Shown here piece after piece: positions 12,625 to 39,121 of a stretch of DNA of 64,000 nucleotides. The notes under the pieces were generated by a model. The model saw nothing but the letters and a program-made list of their open reading frames with translations. It searched no databases and was not told the origin of the DNA. Made by a program: the position numbers and the translations under genes. Where the stretch lies: positions 62,001 to 126,000 of the forward strand of contig JAVLUZ010000758.1 of NCBI GenBank assembly GCA_036768485.1, read 5' to 3'. Origin of the DNA: Mermis nigrescens (taxonomy: Eukaryota; Nematoda; Enoplea; Mermithida; Mermithidae). How positions within the stretch are numbered: the first letter of the stretch is position 1; every line of letters begins with the position of its first letter.

Positions 12625-12981
12625 CACACATGGGCGTGGGGTTCTGAGTATACGCCACACGTGGGCGTGGGTGGAGGTTCTGGGGTATGCTACCCCCTAC
12701 CCCTCGAAGGCCAAATACCACCACTCCCACCAGAAATCAAAATACCACCCACAGAATTCAATTTTTAAAAATTGTTTTTGCTTGATGAGAAACGCTAAAA
12801 AATGGTGTTTTTTTCGCCAAACCACCCTTTTTAAGACCATTTTGCCCACTTATGATATACACCCCCGCAGAAGTTGAAACCTACCACAAATTACTATAGA
12901 CCCCCAGAATTCTACTTTTAGTAAAATTTTTAATGATTTTTGGCGATTTCACCCCCAGAATTTTCTTGCTGCCCATGTATA
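12625..12981 (+). mobile_element. Compound of two family A MITE fragments
   Basis: Two left-type ends, ACACATGGGCGTGG and CACACGTGGGCGTG, occur within 40 bp. Two right-type ends, TTTTGCCCACTTATG and GCTGCCCATGTATA, follow. The pattern suggests one copy inserted near the end of another, followed by decay. Confidence 0.6.
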
Positions 12982-13515
12982 GCCTCGAACCCTGAGGTAA
13001 AATAAATATACCCGCATCAATATAAGAATGCGCGGATCAAAGTTAATTCGATTTTGGGAAGAGGGTAGCTAGAAATGCAGTAAGATACAACAAAGATTCG
13101 TTGATTCTGATATTTAATGTTAAAAAATGACGAAAATAATAACGTTTTATAAATACATTACAATTTTCGTAATTCGTTTTGTATGCATACGTATGTTTTT
13201 CGTTCGGTTTTTATCTTTTGTTTTTAGGACCTGCGTATTTTTTATGTTTATTCGATTTATTATGTTTGCTTTCAAAATAAAAAACACCAACTACAAAACT
13301 GACCGCTTCGAATCAAATGAGATTATTTAAATGTAAATCAAATGTAAATAAAATTATCTAAATCGCACGTTCAACGTACCGTCAGTCGACGTGTCCCAAA
13401 AACATGAACTGGCGATGTGTACGCCAGCTCCAGCCTTCTGCATGATTACACAGTTGACTGAAAATAAAAATAATTTCAATCATACATGTAACGGCTCGAC
13501 ATTTTGAGTGTGAGT
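12982..13515. other. Spacer, no gene recognised
   Basis: AT-rich; a 67-codon Phe- and Ile-rich frame at 13127-13330 has no recognisable motif and is not called. Confidence 0.4.
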
Positions 13516-13901
13516 CACACATGATCTTGAGGGGTTGGGGGTTCCCCTCCGCAAAAAAATTTTACTCCCCTAAAATTGGCGATTTTTTGGAGGTTCCCAA
13601 CAAATTTTTCTGAAATTTGTATAAAAGGTGCTGTTCGAAGCGTTTTTAGCTATCTATTTGCTCACAAGTGCCAAATTTTCGGCGCTTCGCGCCATTATAC
13701 TCATCTTTTGACTATATTTTGTTAAATCTGTTCCGACTTTTTTGTTTTTTTTTCGAATTTTCTATGTTTTTATGCTCTAAAAAGATAGAACATCGTCAGA
13801 AACGCTTAAGAACGATGTTTTTGACGAGTACCTACCATTTTGGAACCAAAAATGCACTTTATAATTCTCCAACCCCAGAATCCCCATGATGTGCATGTAT
13901 G
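13516..13901 (+). mobile_element. Family B hAT-like MITE, 386 bp
   Basis: It starts CACACATGATCTTGAGG and ends ATGTGCATGTATG. The core at 13681-13693 is the hairpin-forming GGCGCTTCGCGCC, followed by CTCATCTTTTGACTATA and CGTCAGAAACGCTTAAG. The 8-bp flanks are not clearly duplicated. Confidence 0.7.
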
Positions 13902-13914
13902 GTGGGGTACCCGC

Positions 13915-14106
13915 TAGAGCCCTGCGCGAGACGGATTTTCAAAGCCCACCCCGCAAAAATGACGTCACAGTTAAAATTTTCAGGCCTGCCCCGCCAAAAT
14001 CCCTATGCTTAAGCATAAAAACCTAACAAAAATTTAGGCCCGCCCCGCAGAAATGACGTCATTTTTTCAGTTTTTAAGGCCCGAATACGCTCCGCGCAGG
14101 GCTCTG
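13915..14106 (+). mobile_element. Small hAT-like MITE with AGAGCCCTGCGCG inverted ends
   Basis: The left end TAGAGCCCTGCGCG matches the reverse complement of the right end CGCGCAGGGCTCTG. This fits the YARNG start typical of hAT termini. The 192-bp interior has two GCCCCGC...AATGACGTCA units. No target duplication was confirmed. Confidence 0.6.
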
Positions 14107-15296
14107 CTGACCCTCCAACAATTTTCAGGGAAGGAAGAGGGTGAATGACTTCCAATTTTCGGCCAAAAACGGCCAAAATTTCAATTTTCGCAAAGAATTG
14201 GAATCAAAAATTTTGTGGCTTTGGGAGGATGGGATAGGGGACAAAACTACGCATGGGAAGAGCCCAATCCCCGATTACATATATGATTTTAATAACAATA
14301 CATACATAATTATCTGTTATGAAAATGAGAACGAAAAAAATACTGTTTAAATTGCAGATTAAAGCAAGTCTGGAAATTCGCAACCTAGAAACTAAAGAAT
14401 TCAAAATTATAAAAGCGACCTACAAGCTGACATTACGTCTGCTGAATTAATATCAGATTTAATGCAAATGATAGAAAGCGTAGAACGAAAAACTTGTAAA
14501 ATAAAAGAATTTTTAAAAAATCACTCCACTCTAAAAAATCGAAAAATTCTATAAAAAATCAAAAAACAAAAAGAAACTAATAGATAATCCAATGGGGAGA
14601 AAACTTTTTAAAAGGAACAACAAAGTGAAAGAATCGAGTACAAGAGATATTAAAAATACCTAGTCGATTTTTGCCAAAAATTATTCCCTAATGTTAAACC
14701 CTACAGTTTATTGCCCCCTAATATTAAACCCTACACTTCATTGTCCGCTGAATTTATGCAGCTTTTGGTAAAATGCAGACAAGCTTATCAGACTATCGTA
14801 GAAACATGTTAAATCAACAATCTGTAAAGCGAAACATCTTCTTTTTTAATGCTAAATTTCGTCTGATTTTTAAATTTAAATTTTACTACAATAAATTCAA
14901 ATTTAAATCGAATTATTAAATTCGAAAACATCGAAATTTCATCTTCACACATGAAGTTACAATATACATATAATAGGATTATTCTAATCACAATTGCAGA
15001 CGGAGGAGCCTTTTTATGCTGCAAGTGGGTTTAAATAGCCCGCTTAAAATGTACTCACAGGATTTCTGAAAATTGGACACGGTTGATAAAATCTAATCTA
15101 ATATTCTATAATTCCACGTTATTCTCGCGGAAAAAAACAACATTTTTTGCTTCCCTAGGCTTTTTTGATTATTAATCAAAGATTAATTTCTATCTCCATT
15201 TTCAGTAAGAAATCAGGATTTTTTATTTTAACGCCAAATCGTCATTTTTGTCCCTTAAAAGGATTTACTCGTATGTCACATTGAAACCCCAATTTT
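14107..15296. other. Spacer, no gene recognised
   Basis: About 14107-14270 has G-runs resembling the segments near 10330 and 60000, followed by AT-rich sequence. A 70-codon - strand frame near 14809-15024 was examined as a possible next dynein light-chain exon and was not convincing. Confidence 0.4.
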
Positions 15297-15403
15297 TCAG
15301 TTGTTGTATACGTGATGTAAACTACTAATCTTGTGATAGCCTGATAAAAATTCCATCGTTCCTAATTTTTCGAAATGCGTAACAGGACATTTGGACTTTC
15401 TAC

Positions 15404-15536
15404 CTATAAATTTGAAATGTTTGCCGATTTGACTAGTCAACTTTGACAAAACTTGATCCACAATCTGAGCCGTCCATTGCGACACATTGTGAGCACTATA
15501 CGTTTTTCCATCCAAAACGCTGCAAACTTCCTGCAA
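15404..15536 (-). CDS. Tctex-type dynein light chain, one internal exon
   Basis: Read on the - strand the exon encodes LQEVCSVLDGKTYSAHN followed by VSQWTAQIVDQVLSKLT and GKHFKFI. This is the central block of Tctex-1/DYNLT dynein light chains, whose families show a G-G-x-x-Y-x-H-x-x-V-N-Q-W-T-x-x-V-V-E motif and a K-P-F-K-Y-I end. It is flanked by a plausible acceptor (...TTCAAAAG) and the donor TTTATAG|GTAGAAAG. An alternative acceptor would extend it to 15558. The protein would be a cargo-linking light chain of cytoplasmic or axonemal dynein. The N-terminal exon and the final beta-strand exon are not found nearby, so the gene may have large introns or this may be a remnant. Confidence 0.6.
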
Positions 15537-16029
15537 CTTTTGAATACCAATATAAACACTGGGTACATACGTGGGCAAGGTAGAGGTGGCCAGAGGGGGC
15601 AAAGGGGTAAAATTAAGGAGTGGCCATATAGGAAATTGCGGTGATTGTTTAGCTTAAAGTCTGCTTGCACAAGTACAAATATGGTCCCCATAAGTCAACG
15701 TACATTTTGTATATATGTAGATTATAAGGTACATACTATAAAATGGTATAGCAGCGCGCTATGTCCGGTGAACTATGTAGGTTTCTTTCTTCACTTTTAT
15801 TAGTGTATTTAGACGATTCAAGAGTTTCTAGCAATGAAAATTACAGAAGTTTATTAATATAGCGCAAAGCGCCGAAAATCTTGGTATTTTTAACGCTTTC
15901 AAGTAGAATTTTTGGCCTTTTTGCTGCAGTATTCTCAAAAATTGCCTTGCAGTACCTTTCGTTTCCTCAAAATTGCCTGACAGTAACTGGTTCTCCAAAA
16001 TCTAAGGTAGGGATAATGCACCTTCTCAC

Positions 16030-16303
16030 CACACCTGGGCGAGGGGGGTTCGGGGTATGCCCCCCGAGAAACCAAAATACCCCGCCCCAGAAACCAAAAT
16101 ACCCCTAGAATTCAATTTTTGAAAATTTTGTTTTGTTTTTGTCGTAATTTTTTGATGCCAATGGATAGTGCTCGATGAGAAACGTTTAGAAAATGGTGTT
16201 TTTTCGTCATACCACCATTTTTCAGGCCAGTTTTACAGTTTTTTTATCTTTAAGAAATCTTGCACCACCATCCCCCCCAGAATTTTGGTTCCGCCCATGT
16301 ATG
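16030..16303 (+). mobile_element. Family A hAT-type MITE
   Basis: The ends are CACACCTGGGCGAGG and CCGCCCATGTATG. The flanks CTTCTCAC (16022-16029) and CCTCTCAC (16304-16311) are a 7/8 duplication. It carries two AACCAAAATACCCC subunits. Confidence 0.85.
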
Positions 16304-17299
16304 CCTCTCACCCCTATGCCCATGTGGGACTAAGTGGGTTCATGTAAGTGGGCCAGGTTATCCACCAACCTAAAGCCGGAAGCAAACAAGAATCAACTTA
16401 ACAGCCAAAGTTGGAGACTTGTTTTTAAAGCTTTTCGAATCAAAATCAGCGTCTTTTACTTCTGATAAATATGACTTTGCTAAAATTATTCACTTAAATG
16501 GTTGATATAAAACGTTTCTTATCTTATAAATTACCATCGTGATTTCATTGAACAAGCAGATGAATGGAATCCTGTTCTTACAAAATTTAAGCTCAAATTA
16601 TTATTAAGAGGAAGAGCATTGATTAAAAATACAAGTAGTTGTTTACTTGCTTACGTATTATTTGGCTTTTGGTAAGAGGCAACTAAAAACTGGTTACCTC
16701 TTAAAGATACCTACGATATAATAGCAATGCCATTGAAAACTTTTATTTCAGCACCTTCTGAAAAAAATACTAAAATGCTGACGTGAATTTCGAATGCTCA
16801 AAAGGCAACATACTTAACTGATACGCGCGAAACATACCCGTACCCATGAAGATATGGGGGCACGTTCCCTCATCCCCCAAACAAAATTTGAGAATGATTT
16901 TTCTTTACTCACCCTTTGAAAAAAATACTCATCCCAAGCGCGCGGTTTAAACACTCTACATTCAGTTTTATACAACCTGCAGCACATTTTGCATATTATT
17001 ATGTCGTTCACAGGTTTTAAGCAAAAACTGAGATTTGCGCAAGAAGCAAGAATGACAGAAATATTTTGACGATAATCATGAATTTTTCTGATGAACTCTG
17101 ACTATTTTTAGGCAAAATTCAGAATTAGATTAGGCTGATTCAGTGAAAATCTTAACGTCAAGAATCAAAATTTAGGCGCTTATTTTACCAAATTTCCAGA
17201 GGTTCTGCGGTTGCGGTTGAGCACGCCACCCCAGACCTCCTAGCAGAAGAAGATAGTGTGTGTCCCTCGGGTTCTCACCGTATCTAACGTACCCGGGCA
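16304..17299. other. Spacer with no clear gene
   Basis: AT-rich DNA. A C-rich patch near 16840-16880 looks like a decayed MITE end. No conserved coding motif is seen on either strand. Confidence 0.4.
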
Positions 17300-17418
17300 G
17301 CAAAATTTGTCAAGTGTCGTAAAAATTTCTTCGTGTATTCATCCTTCGGACCCTTCTTACATTTTAAAAAAATTTTGTTCGTTTTCCCGCACGAAATAAA
17401 ATTCTGGATACGGGCCTG
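17300..17418 (+). mobile_element. Solo 3' end of a hAT element
   Basis: About 119 bp parallels the 3' end at 4500-4631: a TTCATCCTT box, a poly-T/A stretch, and the terminus TTCTGGATACGGGCCTG. It is a truncated relative of the transposon at the left of the window. Confidence 0.6.
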
Positions 17419-19089
17419 ACTGAAAACATAGGGAAATGTTTAGTGCAAAAATTTTCGAAAAATTGACATTATGGTCAAAAGATCAAGTTTTAGATCTTTA
17501 ATAAAATAATACCAAAAAGCACGTCGGAAGTGGACAACAATTAAGACGAACTGAATCTATAAAAAAGGATATTAATAGAAGTGAAAAGCCTTTTGCGGCA
17601 CGTGATTGCCCTTAAAATCCCAAATAATGTAAGAAATATGAGTCATTATGGTTTGTGAAAAACAGTCTGCACAGACAGATCTTTCGCATAAAACATAATT
17701 TGAAAAACTATCTAGTTACCTACTGAAACTTCGAAAAAAATTTCAAATCAAAAGTTCATTTTAGCATATTTAGATTATGAAAAAGCCTGGAAATAAATTA
17801 ATCCTACCTCCTTCACGAGTTTCCTGAATTCTTCTTCTTTAAAAATATTCTGAAATAAACACAAAATGAAATTTTGACTAAGTATTCACAGTTTAAATTT
17901 AATGGTTATTGCATGAAAGTACTTGCTCCGCAGCTGGCATTATAGCAGCGATTTAAGTAGCAATAAAACTGTCATTTGATGCTTATTTGCTTGCTCAGTG
18001 GAGTGCGATGTGCGTTTGCTTCGCTTCCTGTGTACTTAAGTTCTAATTTTCGCAATAATGCATGCAATGTCTCTCCTCTCTTCCGTCAGTCCTGCCAATC
18101 TCCAGCTGTAAAAAAACACAAAAACAAGTCAAAACTTACAAAAAATCTCAAAAATGCCAGCCAAAAGTTTAAATATTAGAAAAAAATGTTTATTTTTTTA
18201 AAATAATCTTTTTAAACATCGATGCAAAAATTTCCGCTTTCATCAGACATTTAGCTACTCGAATCTCGATTTAGATAGGCAGAAACCTACAAGTAACGCA
18301 AATAAATGCTAATTATTTAACTTGGCTTGGCACTGATGTTGTACTATCGATCGAGTCCTCGATTTTTGGAAAAAAACTTCCGTTTTTTGGCCGTTTTCGG
18401 TCAAAAAGCATCTACAATTGCACAAAATAAAAACTCACTTTCGGTGAAAAATCTCATTCAGAAAAAAATCTAAAACCTAACGAAAAAAAGCAACTCGGAA
18501 TAAACTCAAAGCTAAAACAAAAATTCACGTTTTAAGAAAAAAATTAGAAGTATTAGCAGCATTTTTCCGTCCGTCTATTCGTTGGGAAATTACAGTACTA
18601 AATTTTATGTAATTTTTATTGTAAAATATATACCTTGCTTTACGATATGACAGGGCTTTGAATCAATATTAACAGCTGTCTTCTTCAATGCTCATTCAAT
18701 TGCGCAGAGTTTCGTATTATTTCAGCTAAGCTGACCTCACGTCTCTCTTAATTTTAGCGAAGAAGAACAAGTTAGGTATTGATAAGCAGAATGTTTCCTT
18801 TTTTAAACGGATGCAGAATGCATATGTTGTTTCTGTCCAGATATGACTGTACACAATATCTTATAGCGCGTTGAATTTATACACTACATTCAGAGTAAGT
18901 TTACAATGAGTACTTTATTTTTGTTTTTGCATTTATTTATTTTTTGCACATTTTCTCCGCTTTTCATTCATAAAAACATTTTGCTAAGTCTCTGGGTTTC
19001 ACTTAACGATTTTCATCCGCTGTAAACCAACGATTTCTGCAAATGCGTTGAACTTATTTATTATGAGCTATATCGGCTTACGTCGGCAA
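17419..19089. other. Spacer, no gene recognised
   Basis: Long AT-rich stretch. The 67-codon frame at 17976-18179 is unremarkable. No exon, array or terminal repeat could be supported. Confidence 0.4.
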
Positions 19090-19852
19090 TATAGTTTATT
19101 TCACGAAACCTTGTGCATGGATTACAATTTCTGGATCAATGCAAATCGATTACAAAAGCAGTTTAAACTGAATCAAAAGTTACGATACCGTTGTAGCAGG
19201 AGTGCTACTACACGGCTAGAAATGCCTACTTTGAAGTTTAACCCGTGACGTTGATGTTTCATTGTTTCTCAATATTATTAAATACTTTGCGCAGTTGTGA
19301 GCAAGTGCCCGAGTAGTCGATTAGTACTACACACGCGAATCAGAGCGGAAGATCCGGGAAACCGGTGCGGGTAAAATTTTGCTCACGTAACGGTTGGAGG
19401 CGGCGCCCCCTTTACATATTGGAGGTCCCAGAGTTCGTTCTCTGGAGTTGTCTGCGCTTACGCTTTCTCCTAGAGGGGGAGGAGTGTAGCAGGAGTGCTA
19501 CTACACGGCTTGAAATGCCTACTTTGAAGTTTAACCCGTGACGTTGATGTTTCATTGTTTCTCAATATTATTAAATACTTTGCGCAGTTGTGAGCAAGAG
19601 CCCGAGTAGTCGATTAGTACTACACACGCGAATCAGAGCGGAAGATCCGGGAAACCGGTGCGGGTAAAATTTTGCTCACGTAACAGTGGGAGGCGGCGCC
19701 CCCGTTACACCGTGCATAGCAATAATTAAGCATATGAAGTTTTGCTATGCAAAATTGTATCACAGTAGATTGCCTAAAAGGCACTTTTGTAGCTACTCGC
19801 TTGAGATGCTGAAAATAAATTTTCATGCTCAAGGTTTCGTGAAATAGGCTAT
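19090..19852 (+). mobile_element. TA-flanked fold-back MITE carrying a TRIM
   Basis: The ends TATAGTTTATTTCACGAAAC and TTTCGTGAAATAGGCTAT are imperfect inverted repeats extended by AACCTTGTGCATG and CATGCTCAAGG. A second copy lies at 56296-57483. Without the TRIM at 19192-19709 and one target copy this element is about 240 bp. Confidence 0.75.
19192..19709 (+). mobile_element. TRIM (miniature LTR retrotransposon), + orientation
   Basis: Two 225-bp long terminal repeats (19192-19416 and 19485-19709) begin TGTAGCAGGAG and end GTTACA or TTTACA; they differ at only about five positions. The interior is 68 bp. It opens with TATTGGAGGTCCCAGAGTTC, a candidate primer-binding site: its complement would be a tRNA 3' end reading CGAACTCTGGGACCTCCA. 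It closes with the purine tract AGAGGGGGAGGAG directly before the 3' LTR. The 4-bp duplication CCGT lies at 19188-19191 and 19710-19713. There is no coding capacity, so mobility would depend on proteins from another LTR element. Confidence 0.88.
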
Positions 19853-20150
19853 GGAAGAAGGAGTTTTACTCAAGGCGAGACGGTATTCAGTGTTATGAAT
19901 CAAATCGATGCATTTTATAATCAGCATTGCTGGTGTGTCAAGTCACTGTGTATTTTTAAAGTTCAAGTTTAAACATTTATAATTATCAAAATTGAGTAAA
20001 AAGTTTATTTTATTTTTGAAAAATGAGCTTGTTAAGCGAGAGTTGTAAACCAAGAGAAAAACTTAAAGTTTAAACATACCATTAAATTATGAAGAGAATT
20101 ATAAAAGATTTTAAACTAGAAGAAAATGAAAAAGGTGGGATTTCAGTAAA

Positions 20151-20843
20151 TTAAAACAAATTTAGAGGATATGATGAAACATTATTGTTGAGAATAGGAC
20201 GATCACGTGCTATGTATAACGACTCCTTGATTAAAAGATCAAACGAGTTGGATGCTCGACTAATAACCTTGAAGCAATCTGATGTAATTGAATGATTGCT
20301 ATTTGAGACATGTTTGTGAATAGCAGATAAGCTATCACCCTGAATTGGCTTTCCTGTAGCAAATGAGATGCCAGTATGTTCTGCAATTCTACTCCCAAAA
20401 TGTCGGCGAGTTTCGCCAATGTAACTAGCCATACAGCTAGAACACGTATACTTATATACTAAATTTGAGAGTAGCTTAGCAGGTACAGCATCCTTGTTCT
20501 TGAAAAACCGGATTATACACATGACAGGTTTGTAAACAAACCTTACTCTAATCTGAGGGTAAAATGCAGATATAAGCTTTAGAATTCTGCTGCGTACATT
20601 GTAGCCATGCACACCAGTATAAGGCAAAACAAGAGAATAGCATAATTTATCACAACCGACTTTTATTTCATCACTCTTATTATACACCTTTGTCATAAAG
20701 TCTGATATGACCTTATCAATCAAGCCAAGGGGATACTCATTTTGCAGTAGAGTCTGCTTCAGCTTGTCAATATCAGAGACAAAAGTCTGATGTGAGTTAC
20801 AAATCATGTAAATGCGACTCACAAGTGTCATAAATTTATTCAA
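20151..20843 (-). CDS. Penelope-like element, C-terminal GIY-YIG endonuclease part
   Basis: An open frame of 230 residues. Residues about 25-50 (KLKQTLLQNEYPLGLIDKVI) match the segment that follows the reverse transcriptase in Penelope-like elements. Residues about 125-215 form a GIY-YIG nuclease: LVYKYTCSSCMASYIGETRR, then SRIAEHTG, and an E-S-L-Y-I region late in the domain. The paired cysteines in the GIY strand are typical of this group. The reverse transcriptase itself is absent upstream, so this is a 5'-truncated insertion, the usual fate of such elements. The frame has no stops, indicating a fairly recent copy. Confidence 0.85.
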   Translation of the reverse strand: MNKFMTLVSRIYMICNSHQTFVSDIDKLKQTLLQNEYPLGLIDKVISDFMTKVYNKSDEIKVGCDKLCYSLVLPYTGVHGYNVRSRILKLISAFYPQIRVRFVYKPVMCIIRFFKNKDAVPAKLLSNLVYKYTCSSCMASYIGETRRHFGSRIAEHTGISFATGKPIQGDSLSAIHKHVSNSNHSITSDCFKVISRASNSFDLLIKESLYIARDRPILNNNVSSYPLNLF

Positions 20844-22694
20844 ACAGCCCCTTGTACATGTAGCGGTTAGCGGTCCTGCATGATGACTTTCTGTGTTTCA
20901 GTAATTGATTGCTAGTTTTCGTTCCTGATCTCGTGTCTCACAGAAGTAAAAGTAAATTGTATAACCGAAATTTCGTTATGGAGGAACCGTCTGCCTGAAT
21001 GAGCATGCATACATATATATGACCAAAACCGCAAAATGCATCTTACTCCTATAGTCGTTTCAAACCGGAAAAGTCATGTTATGTGCGGTAAAATTCGATT
21101 TTGGGAATGTTTGCAGCTTATCGCACGTTCGGTTAATCAATGCGCCCCACATGTTTTTCATGCGTTGCGAAAAAGTCCAATTTAGCCTGAACGTTTTGGA
21201 GCTTAAGAAATAACTGCCTCTTCGGCATTTACGTTTCGACCGTCAACATGTGTATGTGAGTACACGTGTATGTAGCTATGATATCTTTTAAGCTCTGCAT
21301 CGTGTATTATGCAAAAACGTTAAATTCTGCGTCATAAATACCATAAGCTAGAGAACAACAGAATCATTTGCATGTTGTAATTTCATAGATATTGTGTTTG
21401 TATCCTTTCTTCGACGATCTCGTGTTATCGAATCTGTTTTCTTGACCACGCTTTGCGTTGCGATTTAAACGAACTTAAAAAGTTGCCAAATTAAGTAGTC
21501 GAACATTTTCATTTTAGCGAAACTTTGTATCCGGCTTTTATACGAAATTAGCATTATATTTTATAGAAAATTTATGTGCATGGACAGGAAAAAAGTCAAA
21601 ACTTCGTGTGCTGCGCAGGTACGATACCTATATCATTAATAGCCGAGCACTATGATAATAGTTTTTGAATGATCATAATAAAATAACTTGCAAGTCTGAA
21701 GCGTAGCTTGTAAATTAGATGGAAAAATATTGGAACATGACATTATTTATTTCCGTATTAAAAAATTATTTATGATCTTCGATGTGAGTAAACTTATCAG
21801 TCGATACCTACAAATACAAATTTCGTCTCAAGCACATGCTGCATTAATCTGGTACGACCTTAATATAATATTAACGATTTTAAAACAATTATGATTAGAA
21901 GGCTTTTAACAAAAGTGCATGAATTTACATCTATCGAGTATCGTTTCCCTCGAAAATTCAACTTAAGGCATCAGATTTTTGTAACCGCTATTGAAAGGTT
22001 GTATATCTATAGTATGTTTCAGATAAATGTGTGGGCATAAAACATTTTTTTGGTGGACAGTTTACGGCTTAAGTCACCGCAGCTATCATTACCTATCATC
22101 AATCTCATGCCCAGAAATATCTGAAACAGAATTTAATTAGTCAAACATTTTAATTCAAACGTCATCCAGAATGCAAAAATTTGATGTTTTAATAGTGATA
22201 TAATAAATGTACCTTTTGAAATAAATTGAATATAATTCGACTTAATCTGAGAAATCTGGGATGTTGAGAAATTTTAAAAAATCAGAGATATCTCTCAATC
22301 TTAGGTTTGAGTAATATTAAACACTCTAATTCTTGAGTTGAAACAGCTTTACTGACTGAATTGAAATAGTAGCATCAAAATATATTAAAAAGATCCTGTA
22401 GCGTTTGCGAAATTTTTTGAATTTGCATTCGTATAAAGTTGGCTAATTTTTACGCACCTAAATAGAAAGCATCTAATTTTGCATTAGGACAATGGAGAGC
22501 AAATCTTTAATTACTGTGCGAAACTTAATTTTACTCGCCTTATCCGTTATTTATCGGATTTATTGTGAAAAACAAACAAGAAAATGATAGTCTCACATCA
22601 AAAGAATTTCAAAATTCTGTAAAATTTTAATTTCTAGAGCTATTTTTTATTTGTAATTCTCTTACCATAGAGAAATAAAATACGACGTTTTCAG
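20844..22694. other. Spacer upstream of the tubulin exons
   Basis: AT-rich, mostly unique-looking. It must contain or precede the ATG exon of the tubulin gene, since the first visible exon begins at codon 2, but no ATG with a convincing donor could be chosen. No other gene is seen. Confidence 0.4.
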
Positions 22695-36975
<14,281 letters not shown>

Positions 36976-37617
36976 TGAATTTACCTATAATTAGTCGAGT
37001 GCGCTTTTTTGATGAAAATGCAACAAAAAACGATCCGTTAGCTCACGTACCATACGCCTTGGTAACTGTTTTGAATATATTTATTTCGTATAGTGTGTTC
37101 ATAGTGTATATGTTTTGGTGCATATTAAATCGTGAATTTTCATCCGCACGCTATGACCCAAAAGTCATTCATTTTTTGATAACGCGATTAATGATTGGAA
37201 GCTTTAGTCTGATTTCAGCTCAGGTTGAAATAGGCATGATATAAAGCTTCATCTCGACCAACAATTCTTTTAAATCGAAGTATCGTAAAGCTAGATATCC
37301 TTTTTCTTCTCGGATATTACAATAGCATCAAAGTCCTTTTAGAATTTATAGTCCATTTCATTTATCCGAGAGCTTTTTCAGTAAACGTTTTCGGAAGCTA
37401 CAGCAACCCCTTCTTTCTTGTTAACAGTAGGTCGCTAGATCTCACTGTAGCTACATACGTAGCAAAGAAGGTTTTTTCAATAACATTTTTGCGGCATAAT
37501 TTATGCTCGTCTTCCAGCAGATCAATCAGCTTACACAGATAAAAATCGCGCATTCAGATTATCCTGAGTTGACACTTCGAACACAACTTGGAGCTAATGC
37601 TAAGACATGTCGCAAAC
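36976..37617. other. Downstream of the tubulin stop codon
   Basis: Probable 3' untranslated and flanking sequence. The frame running over the stop to 37244 has one hydrophobic stretch but no recognised family and is not called. Confidence 0.4.
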
Positions 37618-37690
37618 TCCCGCATAGCTCAAGGGTAACACGTCTGCTTGTCGTCGAAGCAGCCCGGGTTCGATTCCATCCGATAGCTTG
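37618..37690 (+). tRNA. Decayed tRNA-like sequence or SINE head
   Basis: It has an A-box-like TAGCTCAAGGG and a B-box-like GGTTCGATTCC at tRNA spacing, with an anticodon-arm hairpin TGCTT...AAGCA around a 7-nt loop (GTCGTCG). The acceptor and T stems do not pair well. It is more likely a tRNA-derived pseudogene or the head of a SINE than a working tRNA. Confidence 0.35.
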
Positions 37691-39121
37691 TTATTTAGCG
37701 CACTTACTGTAGTATGCCCCAGCACTTCGATTAATTGCCTAAATTAAATTTATATAGGCGGATTAGTGCATTAAAAATATTAGAATTCCAACCACTCACC
37801 CTCACTGATCTGATCTGTCGAATTACAGTAATTCGTCTTGTTTCGCTACTACTATAAGTAAAAATTTTTACTAAAAAAGCTCTCAAATAAAATTAAACAG
37901 ACTATAACTTTTGCCATTTTTTATTTTTTTGCTTCATTCTATCATATTGTTTTTTTTCAAAATTTTCGACTGTTTGATTTTCTATTTACTAAGTTTAAAT
38001 CGTAAATGCAGATCATAATTAGACGTGCACGTATAGGGTTTGAGATATCTAGACCCCGTGAATGAAAGTAATGGGACATTCCCTGTGGGAATAGGGCAAA
38101 ATAAAGGCGAGAGATGGACGAAAAATCAAAAGTTTTCTTATAAAACTACTTGAAATTATTTAGATACACTTGATTAGAATAGTTTTTACACAATATTATT
38201 ATATGATAGGAGGCAGGTCAGCCTATCGGAGGAACTTAAAGGTTAGCTGAAGATTATAATAAAAATACGATCAACCTGTATTAAAATAAGTGTTTTACAT
38301 ATTTGCACGAGTTCAGTCCTCGCTCTTACAATGAAATCTAAGCATTATAAAAAGGAAGGATCCTGTAAAGCCTTGAACTATCAAATTAAATTTAAGGATT
38401 ATAAAAAGGAGCCTGAGACATGTCTAACTATAGTCTGTTCCATTTTAAACGACCCATTTTTTGCTGTTCCGCTTGCTGCTGTAGCAGAATACTTTACTTG
38501 TTAAAAACTTGCTGTTACTAGAAATTGTTAGATGCGCTAAATGTTAGGCAAAACATATTCAAAATCAAATAGGAAGAGTTTAAAGCAACCAGCCTATACG
38601 AGAGCAGAATTGAAGAAGCCTTTGTATTGTAAAAAACTAATACAGTACTTTAGCGAAAACGGACCGTTTGGAAAAATAGCACATTTCAGTAAATTAATCT
38701 AAGCAGTCGATTCAGCGTAATTAATTAATTAATGAATTCAATTAATCCAATCCTACGCACGTGATGCCTTGCTACGACCTATAACTGCATTAAAGCATCT
38801 CGCAGCTACACATTATTTACCGATTTCAATCATTTTCGGTCATGGCATTCCTTTTTCCGCACGACATAAGCTACGCATTAATTGAAAATTTTAATGGTAA
38901 TTTACGAAATTAATTTGATAACAATTTGTGAGCTACGATTTTTTTAAATTTCACTCCGCATCGCACGAATATATATGTATGTATGTAATTAGTCTACAAT
39001 CCTACATACCGTTGCTATTTCACTTGCTGAAGACTGCTAAAAAGTGAACGTCGCTCTTAAATTAACGAAGTTGAGGAGTGGGAGTGACTAACCAACGCTA
39101 TTTCACCTCTTATAAAAAATT
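37691..39121. other. Spacer, no gene recognised
   Basis: AT-rich; one lone family C end (TATAGTCTGTTCCATTTTAA) occurs near 38431. No exon, array or full element is supported. Confidence 0.4.

Noticed and set aside
14809..15024. Possible next exon of the dynein light chain (THLQHKKAPPSA)
   Set aside because: The match to the expected final strands of the Tctex fold is poor and no acceptor in the right phase was found.
37618..37690. A functional tRNA
   Set aside because: The internal promoter boxes are present, but the acceptor and T stems do not pair, so it is kept only as a low-confidence tRNA-like remnant.
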